Positions 56,950 through 64,000 of a stretch of 64,000 nucleotides of DNA are shown in pieces. The notes below the pieces were generated by a model. It ran no database searches, was not told where the DNA came from, and saw only the letters and a program-made list of their open reading frames with translations. Both the position numbers and the translations under genes were made by a program. Origin of the DNA: Endotrypanum monterogeii. Taxonomy: Eukaryota; Euglenozoa; Kinetoplastea; Trypanosomatida; Trypanosomatidae. The stretch is taken from positions 87,147 to 151,146 of the forward strand of contig CM007340.1 in the NCBI GenBank assembly GCA_000333855.2, in the 5' to 3' direction. The first letter of the stretch is position 1, and every line of letters starts with the position of its first letter.

Positions 56950-58044
56950 ATGTCCATCTACTGCCGTCTCGCGTCGCCACATGTGTTTCTCCGCGCTCTG
57001 CAAACTGTATCGGTGAGCCAGGACGGGTGGTCTACCATTGTATTCACTGATTCGCACGTTGTGCTTCACGTGGAGGGCACAGATGAGAACATCACTGCGA
57101 CGTGTACTCTGCCCAAGAACCTTTTTGCAGAGTACGCCGTTGTCGAGACACGCTTTGCGCTGCACATCCCCACGCTGATCGATGCATTGCTCATGCTTGG
57201 TTCATCAGTCGCGACGGCGGCGGTGCGGGCTGTGCTTGCATACCCATCTGGCGATGCCAAACTTCTTGTGGAGTTGACTTCCGCCGATCGTTGCGCTGGT
57301 GTTGGCGTGAGTGGGGGATTTGCGGGTGGTGGCTCATCGATGACGGGTGATTTCCCTGTCGGTGGGGCTCGCATGCTTCAGTCTTTACTACTTACACGAA
57401 ACGGGCGTGATCACTTGCTGGATCTTCGATTTTCTGAGGGAGAGCTTCTGGCACAGGTGGCGCTCCAGGGGGACACTGTACGCGATCTTATTGCGGATAT
57501 CACAGCCGCGCAGTGCACCGCAGTTTCCATTTGCATCGACCCGAAGCTTGGCGTGATCTTGCGCGGCGAGGGTGGCCCCTATGGTGAGGTGGAGGCGCAC
57601 GTCCACGCCAATTCTGAGGTTTTGCTGTCCCTCTCAAGAGACAGGTCGGCTAGTACGAAGGTCCACACCCGCCATCTTGCTTTGGCATGCGGCGTGAAGG
57701 GCGGAGCCGGTGTCATGGGCAGCAGCGGTGGCGGCTTTGGTGCTGGCGGTACGGGTGGGGGACGTCTACGTGGCACTGGTTCCGGCAGCAGCGCGCAAGA
57801 CGTTCGGTTGTCCAACGCTGATTATACACTGATGGGTCTCGCCGCCTGTGCCTATGGTGCAGGTGGCAGCGGCTCTGGTGGTGGTGTTAATGCCTCAAGC
57901 CTGTTCGGCGGGTTCGAACGATTGACTCTGCAGATCAATGAGCTGCGGCAGTTGTGTGTTCTTCACTCACAGAGAGATCACGAGCTGAGGGTGTCTGTGA
58001 ACGTGGTTGTGATGCCGCTCGCCTCGCTTTACGACGTGTTGTAA
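56950..58044 (+). CDS. RAD1: RAD1, subunit of the 9-1-1 DNA-damage checkpoint clamp
   Basis: RAD1 forms a ring with RAD9 and HUS1 that is loaded at damaged DNA and stimulates ATR signalling and repair. The 364-residue product starts at MSIYCRLASPHVFLRALQTV; upstream codons are non-ATG and repeat-derived. The N-terminal half reads like the RAD1/PCNA-type fold. It shows helix LRALQTVSV, then VSQDGWSTIVFTDSHVVLHV, FAEYAVVETRFALHIPTLIDALLMLGSS (the 'LL-LGSS' segment) and a further strand. Two Gly/Ser-rich insertions (~residues 117-135 and ~250-285) interrupt it, and a third lies at ~300. The C-terminal end (HELRVSVNVVVMPL) is a final beta strand. Length is larger than human RAD1 (~280) because of the insertions. 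Confidence 0.8.
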   Translation: MSIYCRLASPHVFLRALQTVSVSQDGWSTIVFTDSHVVLHVEGTDENITATCTLPKNLFAEYAVVETRFALHIPTLIDALLMLGSSVATAAVRAVLAYPSGDAKLLVELTSADRCAGVGVSGGFAGGGSSMTGDFPVGGARMLQSLLLTRNGRDHLLDLRFSEGELLAQVALQGDTVRDLIADITAAQCTAVSICIDPKLGVILRGEGGPYGEVEAHVHANSEVLLSLSRDRSASTKVHTRHLALACGVKGGAGVMGSSGGGFGAGGTGGGRLRGTGSGSSAQDVRLSNADYTLMGLAACAYGAGGSGSGGGVNASSLFGGFERLTLQINELRQLCVLHSQRDHELRVSVNVVVMPLASLYDVL

Positions 58045-58882
58045 AAAGGGGCACTCAATGAGGGTACCTCAGGTGCAAGCTCTTCTCGTCTCCCTTCTTA
58101 CTGTTGTGTACTGCTGTCTCCAACTTGTTCGCGATTGCAAATATTTTTTTCCTTTTCAGGGTGGCTGTGCCCACCTTTGGCGGAATTGTTGTCCAGAGAG
58201 CTGCGCTCATAACTCCACATATCCTTTCTACAGAGACCACCACTGTCACTCAGTGGTGCAATCACTTAGACAAGCAGAGACACATAAACACACACACATA
58301 CACACCCATACACCCACACACACTTAGATTGTGTGTTACCTCACCCTCGGCCCTCGTTGCTGTCTCTCTCTCGTACTGTGTGTATATGACGTGGCCATCT
58401 ATACACATGTCAGCGGTGCATCGCAGACGAAGATTCCGCAATTCTTCCCCTTCCCCCCATTGGATTTTTCCATCTGTTGCCACTGCAGTCTTTTTGGCGC
58501 ATTTTATTCGACGCGGATGCGATTGCATGCTCATCACCTCAGACTGACTCTTCGATTTTGCATCCACCCTTTCCTTCCTCGCGTGGCTTTCTGTGCTTTG
58601 AATTCCACACTGGCTATCCTGCTTCGCCCCCCCCCCCCACACACACACAAACGCAAACTTAAAATATTGCTCACCACCTCTACACGTGAATGTACGACAC
58701 AAGAACAGCCCGAGGCACAATTGAGGACTCGGCAGGCAGGATACCTCCTCAATCTCTTTTTTGTGTGGACTTCCTCCCCCTCTTTCCCTCCCTTTCAGCG
58801 CATCGACCGCAGGTGATCATTCCCCCTTTTTTTTTGTTTTCGATGTCGCTTCTTGTGCCGCCGAGTGACTTAACCCTTCATC
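58045..58882 (+). other. Intergenic region with strong splice signal
   Basis: No gene is seen. It holds (CA)-rich DNA (~58279-58323), a C-run and CA run (~58627-58650), and a long pyrimidine tract ending in CAG at 58796-58798. Confidence 0.65.
58771..58798 (+). promoter_or_regulatory. Strong trans-splice acceptor
   Basis: An uninterrupted T/C tract (58771-58796) is followed directly by AG at 58797-58798. The 5' UTR would be 84 bases. It is one of the best-formed acceptors in the window. Confidence 0.6.
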
Positions 58883-60658
58883 ATGAACGAGTTCCAGCGC
58901 ATCCTTAGCCCTGCGCAGCTTACAAAACACTATGAACTTCTACAGTTTCTTAGCCGACATCCAAACCAGCGATACACGCTGGCACAACTGGACTCGTTGC
59001 TGCCGCGCGGGGCGGCACTGCAGCGCTTTCCAGATCAATGGTTTTCGCTCATAGAAGATGGCGCCTGTTGGCACCGCAGTATTGAGCTCCATCGAGACAA
59101 CTGCAATGCTGACGCTGCAGCTCCAGGGCAAATAAAGCCCGAGGCACCGCCCCATGGCCCATCCGCTTTTGCGCCAGCCCGCTTCACTCCAACAGTGGCA
59201 GAACGGGCGCAGTACGTTCTTCTTTGTGCCCGTGCTGAGATAAACACGTTGGATGAGCTGCGCCAGCGTATCGAGTCCCCTTCCACGCTTCTGGACCCAG
59301 AGGATTGTGTTGCACTGCATACCGACCAAATCGTGATTTCACCAGCGCTGATCCGGCGAGCGGTGCGCACGGGGCTCGTGTATTATTTTCCTGACACGTA
59401 CGACAGGACAGAGTACAAACAGTTAGGTATGCGAGATGACTCGTCTTCGGTGGCTGGTGGGGCAGCGGCTGGATCTGGCACTGGGGGCTCAGGCAGTCGC
59501 GGCAGCAGTCGAGCCAACGTCGGCCAAGTGACCTCGTCTCTACTGCAGTCTTTCCTGGAGCGTGATGACGCACATGACGGAGGAAGCAGCAGCAATCCCG
59601 GCCGCACTTACATCGCTCTTCCGTCTGGTGTCAGCGTACAGCACTGTCTGCTCACCCGCCGCGGCGTGCCGGCACAGGAGGCGCACTCGTTTCCGACACG
59701 GTTCTACGTGGGGGAGCGCGTGTTGCTCATTTTTGACAACCTCGTCGCCGTGAAGAGACTAGGGCGTCCCAATGAGCTGCGCGTCGGGTGGTCACTGGCA
59801 GGTGTGAAGCTGGCCAATGTGAGTGGCACGAGTCAGACAACAACGGAGGGGGGAGGAACAAGTCGTTTGGAGGCCCTGGCGGCCGCACCGACGCACCCAC
59901 TGCGGATTCGTAAAGAGAGTGTTCTGGCGCGCAGTCCATCGGTGATAAGCAATGCGTTGGCACCAGCGACAGCAACAACCTCCAGTCCGGTGGATGGCGA
60001 TGCGTCGCCGCCGACCCTTGTCAGTACTCGAGTTAAAGTGGAGATTGAGGCGGTGCTAGCCTGCACTCTGAAGCTGATCCTAACGGTGAATGATGTGGAG
60101 AACGTGTTACACCTCCAAGTGCATGAAGAGGATGTCACCCTCCCTGGTGTCCTTGTGTTGCGCGACCGTCACCTGGATAGCTTCTCCCTCCCTGAAAAAA
60201 GCGTCCTTGCCGATCCTTTTGTGAACCCTCCGCCTTCACTCAAGTATCCGTACGAGTCGGTCCTGCACACCGCGTCTACATATTCGTCTCCTGAAAGTCG
60301 TGACGACACTGCGGCGCGTTGGGCGAGGGCTGCCGCCGAGCCTTGGTCAGAGTTTGTTCCGCTTCCCTGGTCACAGAACTCATCCCCAGCTATGTTGGCC
60401 TTGCGGGAGGTGACATACCCAACCCAGGACGCCACTGTCCGCGCCGCCACAAGCGCTGTGTTTTCCGCGCAGTCACTCGCAGACGAGGCGCGTCTGCGAC
60501 AAACCAAGGAGCGCATGCGTCGTGAGGCTGACGCTCGCCCGGGTGGTGGGAAGTCGGGTCGACGACAACCGTACCGCGGCAACACATTCCTTAGAAACCG
60601 CCACTTGCTTCACTTTGGTGTTGACTTTTCCATTCCCTTTGCGAAAACTCGAAGGTAG
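58883..60658 (+). CDS. Protein with two possible winged-helix domains, TFIIE-beta-like candidate
   Basis: The 591-residue product starts MNEFQRILSPAQLTKHYELL. Residues ~14-66 have a winged-helix look: helix, then RYTLAQLDSLL, then WFSLIEDGACWHRSIEL. A second such segment (~110-172) runs YVLLCARAEINTLDELRQRI, then DCVALHTDQIVISP and GLVYYFPD. The order helix, 'DQI' strand and aromatic wing resembles the second winged helix of TFIIE-beta, which bridges RNA polymerase II and TFIIH. This is recognition by eye and uncertain. The middle (~240-310, 380-430) looks beta-rich, split by Gly/Ser- and Thr-rich insertions. The last ~80 residues are basic (KERMRREADARPGGGKSGRR). It has no membrane segment. 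Other winged-helix roles are possible. Confidence 0.8.
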   Translation: MNEFQRILSPAQLTKHYELLQFLSRHPNQRYTLAQLDSLLPRGAALQRFPDQWFSLIEDGACWHRSIELHRDNCNADAAAPGQIKPEAPPHGPSAFAPARFTPTVAERAQYVLLCARAEINTLDELRQRIESPSTLLDPEDCVALHTDQIVISPALIRRAVRTGLVYYFPDTYDRTEYKQLGMRDDSSSVAGGAAAGSGTGGSGSRGSSRANVGQVTSSLLQSFLERDDAHDGGSSSNPGRTYIALPSGVSVQHCLLTRRGVPAQEAHSFPTRFYVGERVLLIFDNLVAVKRLGRPNELRVGWSLAGVKLANVSGTSQTTTEGGGTSRLEALAAAPTHPLRIRKESVLARSPSVISNALAPATATTSSPVDGDASPPTLVSTRVKVEIEAVLACTLKLILTVNDVENVLHLQVHEEDVTLPGVLVLRDRHLDSFSLPEKSVLADPFVNPPPSLKYPYESVLHTASTYSSPESRDDTAARWARAAAEPWSEFVPLPWSQNSSPAMLALREVTYPTQDATVRAATSAVFSAQSLADEARLRQTKERMRREADARPGGGKSGRRQPYRGNTFLRNRHLLHFGVDFSIPFAKTRR

Positions 60659-60690
60659 AGAAATATTATTATCGCGGGGTGGGGTGCACA

Positions 60691-60731
<41 letters not shown>

Positions 60732-61384
60732 GAACAATGCGTTCTGGAAAGTCGACGCGTGCTCTTGAAGAAAATAAAAGAAGAAGTGTGTCAGTGACTC
60801 TCACCTACTCCATCTCCCTCTCTCTCGAGTGGAGGACCAACTCTTTTTGATCTCGAGGGGGGGCGAGTGTCCGTATGGAAGTGATGGGTGGTGGTAGAGG
60901 TGGGGGGCACGGTGAAATCCCTTCCCTCTACCCGGATTTTCTGGACTCAGGTTAACAATTTTTTTTTTTTTTGAACATCATCTCGTGCTTCACTCTTATC
61001 TACGAGGTAGCAACTCGCTTCGGATTTTTTTTTTTTACTGACGAACATCGTGGAATCATCGGCACCGGCGCGCGTCTGCCGCCTCTGTAGATGATCGAGA
61101 TGGAGATGCCGACACGAAACAAATCCCTGGGACGGGGACGGGGACGGGGAAGAGGCCAGACGAGGAATCCATCTGTTTCTGCCGAAGTGAAGCACATGTT
61201 CCCCCCCCCTTTTTCCCCTCAAAAAAAAAAAGCAACACGTGAAATCGTTCATGTATCTCTTCCTTTCCCAATTTTATATGTATTTTAATGCAACATTGTT
61301 TAGCATTATATGAATTTCCCCCCTGCAAAAAAAAAAGCATACGTGAGGGCATAGTCCATCAAGCAGAGCCGAAAATAGTTGCTC
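60659..61384 (+). other. Intergenic region
   Basis: No gene is seen. It holds a (CA)n run (60686-60730), T-runs at ~60958-60973 and ~61026-61037, a GGGAC-type tandem (~61130-61150), a C-run and A-run, and A-runs near 61326-61336. A GTTTAG at ~61298-61303 is a possible acceptor. Confidence 0.6.
60686..60730 (+). repeat. (CA)n microsatellite
   Basis: About 21 CA units with one interruption near the left end lie ~30 bases after the stop codon of the preceding gene. Confidence 0.95.
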
Positions 61385-62209
61385 ATGCCACCAGAGATCT
61401 CACGCATCACTACCAAGTCTTCTCTGCAGCCGAGGAGAGGGTGCAGAGAACCTCTGCGACGGTCAAGCAAACATGTCCCTTCAGGTGGAGTCTTCTCAGG
61501 CGTATTAGATCGCAGAAGAAAAGAAGTCGTTGGCGACATTGTGTCACTCAGCGTACAAAGCGATCCTTTTCGAGCAACTGAGGATGGCGCGACGGCAAAC
61601 GCGGTTGATTCATTTCCTTACACGGATGCAGGAAACAGTGGTGGCAGTGCGGTTGCACCGTTGACTTACTGTCACACCCGTGGCGCGGCGAGAATGTTTG
61701 CGCCATCTCACTGCCTTCATCGTCCTATTGCGTTGAGCATGGAGTCGGTGTCCAGCTGGGACGAGGACACACCAACTGGCGACGCATCCCAGGGTGAGCA
61801 CTGCTGTTGTTCGAGTAGCAGCTTGCAGCATTCAAAAGTCTCGACGAACCCCTCCATGTACTTGACGGTTTTATCAAAGCACGTGGATGCTCCAGACGCT
61901 GGCAGTGGGGCGAGCGGTGGTAGAGATGTCACACCATCGACCATATTCCATCAACTCAACATTCGCTTAAATCGTGCGCGGCGACGGAATCGCGTGTGTG
62001 CATCGCCCGCATCTGCTGGACATCTCACCGGTTCGCTACAGAGGGCATCCCGTGCCCGTGATTGTGGTGGGTGGCATGTGCGACCTCAGCAATTTCCATT
62101 ACGATTGCTCAGGGAATTTGCTGACTCGAACGATGGAATAGACTTGCTGGGCGAAGACTGCTCGAGCGAAGCCTTCTTGTCGTGTGTGGCAGGTGCGGGT
62201 GAGCACTGA
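61385..62209 (+). CDS. Unknown protein, 274 residues
   Basis: The start is the ATG at 61385 (MPPEISRITTKSSLQPRRG); two further codons upstream depend on TTG. The product is not recognised. The N-terminal ~55 residues are strongly basic. The middle is Ser/Gly/Thr-rich with a Cys cluster (HCCCSSSS, ~137). Then MYLTVLSKHVDAPD and a segment with IFHQLNIRLNRARRRNRV look more structured. The tail contains LRLLREFADSNDGIDLLGEDC. There is no membrane segment or known motif. Gene-like base use, position between two intergenic stretches and uninterrupted frame support it, but it is among the weaker calls. It may be a fast-evolving kinetoplastid protein. Confidence 0.6.
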   Translation: MPPEISRITTKSSLQPRRGCREPLRRSSKHVPSGGVFSGVLDRRRKEVVGDIVSLSVQSDPFRATEDGATANAVDSFPYTDAGNSGGSAVAPLTYCHTRGAARMFAPSHCLHRPIALSMESVSSWDEDTPTGDASQGEHCCCSSSSLQHSKVSTNPSMYLTVLSKHVDAPDAGSGASGGRDVTPSTIFHQLNIRLNRARRRNRVCASPASAGHLTGSLQRASRARDCGGWHVRPQQFPLRLLREFADSNDGIDLLGEDCSSEAFLSCVAGAGEH

Positions 62210-63383
62210 AGTCGTTCATGTCCTACTGACCCTCTCATACTCGGTGGGTCGCGCTGCATACCCCCATTATGGGGTCTTGTATGACAGCACACAGACACGT
62301 ACACACCCCACAGACGCTTCGTGTATTTGGTGGTTTCTTTCTTCCGTATTCGGGAGGATAGACAATGGTTTCTGTCTAGATCACATCAGGATACTTCTTG
62401 ATTAGTTTTGAAAAATATGAATACTTATATATTGCCAGTAAGTCCATTTGCTGGTGCCACTCTGTGTGTGTGTGTTTTCTGGAGGGGTACGATAGAATCT
62501 AGTTCCCCGTTCACCCATCTGCCTCGTTTGGGTAACTCACTCTCACAGATTTGTTCACTACTCATCCTCTATGCACAGCTTGTAGAAGCAGATAGGTGTG
62601 GGTTTTTTTTTTTTCATTAGAAATCAAAGGTCAAGAGGGCGAAAGGATGCAGTTGCCCCCCCCCCATCCCTAGGAGACGTGGCGTGTAGGAGCGCGGGTT
62701 AGTCGGCAGGCACCCCGGGCGATTTCTGTGTTTCGGTGGACGGCGGTGTTTTTCTCCACGTTCTCCGGAACTGCTCTTGATTCGGCTCACACCTTCACTC
62801 CTTTTGACTTACCGTTGTTGCCTTCTGCTCCACCCCAATTCCCGCTAAATTATTATTTTATTTTTTTTTTTTGCCGCCTCACTGTTGGGACTAGCTCCGC
62901 ACCAGAGACCCTGGGGCCCTTCCGTCTCCTCGTCCACGAGAGCCAGCCCTGAAGAGGGACACCTCACCGACTCGGTTCCACCGTACTTGTACAGTTGGAA
63001 GCACCAAGCGCCTCTTAAAGGCGCTGAGCATTGCCCAGCACGTTTTCCCTCAATCCGCCTCACAAAAGACGTTGGCGTGCTTCCGCACAGAGGCACGTGG
63101 TTGTACAGGACACACATCTGCTGCACCACGCGCGTAAACATCATTCATAGAACTCAAACGACAGCACTATCACACAACCGTACCGTTTTTTTTTTTCCTT
63201 TCTCCCCCCCCCCCCCTCCCCTCCCTCCCTCCAGGAATCATTCCGGTAGTTGGGGACTCCTCTCCCCTGCTCCCCCCTCCTCTCCCTTTTTAGCGCGTTT
63301 TTGTTTACATCTAACATTTTTATATAGTCAGGCAGGGTGCACTCGTTATCGGTGTGCTTGCTTCCCCTCCCACCACCTGTACA
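62210..63383 (+). other. Intergenic region with very strong splice signal
   Basis: No gene is supported. A T-run lies at ~62605-62615, a C-run near 62656 and a T-run at ~62859-62871. A long T/C tract (63184-63232) ends in CCAG with the AG at 63233-63234, 149 bases before the next ATG. Confidence 0.65.
63184..63234 (+). promoter_or_regulatory. Strong trans-splice acceptor before the last gene
   Basis: About 48 pyrimidines in a row are followed by AG at 63233-63234. This is the longest pyrimidine tract of the acceptors seen here. Confidence 0.6.
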
Positions 63384-64000
63384 ATGACACACATAGCATA
63401 CAACAAGCGCGATATTCCACGAGCACTTCAGCGGCTAATCGACCACACCGATCGCGACATCGAACAGCTTTATCAACTAGCTAGTCGTGACCCCGACGCT
63501 TCGACGGCACCGGTGGCTGCCTCGAGGGAGTCTGTGATTCGGAAAGAGAAGAGGAGAGGGTCGAGGCGTCATCTCCACCGTCGCGGCCCGGATGCTCCAA
63601 GGACATCACATGACGAGGGAACCCCCAATGTGAGGGGCGTCGGATCCCACCGCGGCATACCCCTAGGCAGTCGTTCATATCGTGGTGGTGCTCGGGCAGC
63701 CGCGGAGCAAGGGGCAACATTTCCGTCCGCTACCCGGAGAGCGAGAGATGCCCACTACCGCGGCGACACTCCAGACGACGCGTACCACAGCAGCGACGAT
63801 GTTTCGTTGGACAGCGATGCCGGCGATCCCCAATCTGATCTCACGACAAGCGAGAGCGACTCGGGCACTCACAAAGGAGGAGAGACAGCTGAGGGTGAGG
63901 AGGAGAGTGGGCACGGGCCACAGTCCCGCTCTGGTCAGCACGGCGGGAAGCGTGTATCTCACTCTCACCCCCCCGGGTCACGCCGCAGCACTGCCCTCGC
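63384..64000 (+). CDS. Charged, probably disordered protein (cut by right edge)
   Basis: An open frame starts at ATG 63384 (MTHIAYNKRDIPRALQRLID) and stays open to the window end, at least 205 codons. The first ~35 residues look helical (RALQRLIDHTDRDIEQLYQL). The rest is rich in Arg, Gly, Ser, Asp and His without hydrophobic stretches: a basic part (~50-125), then an acidic Ser/Asp part (~130-180). This is typical of disordered linkers in RNA-binding or cytoskeletal proteins. No domain is recognised in the visible part. The long pyrimidine tract and AG upstream support the start. The C-terminal portion is outside the window. Confidence 0.75.
   Translation, partial: MTHIAYNKRDIPRALQRLIDHTDRDIEQLYQLASRDPDASTAPVAASRESVIRKEKRRGSRRHLHRRGPDAPRTSHDEGTPNVRGVGSHRGIPLGSRSYRGGARAAAEQGATFPSATRRARDAHYRGDTPDDAYHSSDDVSLDSDAGDPQSDLTTSESDSGTHKGGETAEGEEESGHGPQSRSGQHGGKRVSHSHPPGSRRSTAL

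Noticed and set aside
62885..63484. 199-codon open frame overlapping the last gene
   Set aside because: It runs through the pyrimidine tract and splice acceptor (poly-Pro/Phe) and overlaps the better frame starting at 63384.

Overview
The window looks like nuclear DNA of a trypanosomatid, most likely Leishmania or a close relative. Genes are intron-free and directionally clustered. They are separated by long pyrimidine-rich intergenic DNA full of (CA)n, (GT)n and (TA)n microsatellites. Pyrimidine tracts followed by AG, the usual trans-splice acceptor layout, precede most start codons. Two protein families also point this way: a PDK-like mitochondrial kinase and an axonemal enkurin-type protein. 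The species cannot be fixed from the sequence alone. Three runs of N show that this is a draft assembly.

Layout: bases 1-11695 on the minus strand hold the first ~3,900 codons of midasin (MDN1/Rea1), the giant six-AAA ATPase of 60S ribosome maturation. Its C-terminal end lies beyond the left edge. A divergent strand-switch region (11696-13366) follows and carries a near-identical duplication across a small gap. From 13367 to the right edge every gene is on the plus strand, as expected for one polycistronic unit of 19 genes.

Plus-strand genes in order: an unknown protein; an enkurin-domain axonemal protein; a mitochondrial PDK/BCKDK-type kinase; a ZZ zinc-finger protein; an N-myristoylated leucine-rich-repeat protein; an 84-residue membrane protein; a second leucine-rich-repeat protein; an unknown coiled-coil protein; a RING/U-box-like protein; an Eco1/ESCO-type cohesin acetyltransferase; an SLC49/FLVCR-like transporter; a serine-rich single-pass membrane protein; a type I membrane protein; a large polytopic metallophosphoesterase; a NUDT19-like Nudix hydrolase; RAD1 of the 9-1-1 clamp; a protein with two possible winged helices reminiscent of TFIIE-beta; an unknown protein; and the start of a charged, disordered protein cut by the right edge. 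Neighbours are not functionally related, which is normal for these units. Expression is presumably set after transcription, through the untranslated regions.

The points most worth following are: (1) two different ~300-base elements, each present twice at near identity, placed in 3' flanking DNA and sharing an 11-base core; (2) a divergent Eco1-like acetyltransferase without a visible zinc finger; (3) the TFIIE-beta-like double winged-helix candidate; (4) a midasin that seems to begin directly at AAA1, with an in-frame upstream stop and a good splice acceptor supporting that start; and (5) a likely assembly duplication in the strand-switch region.
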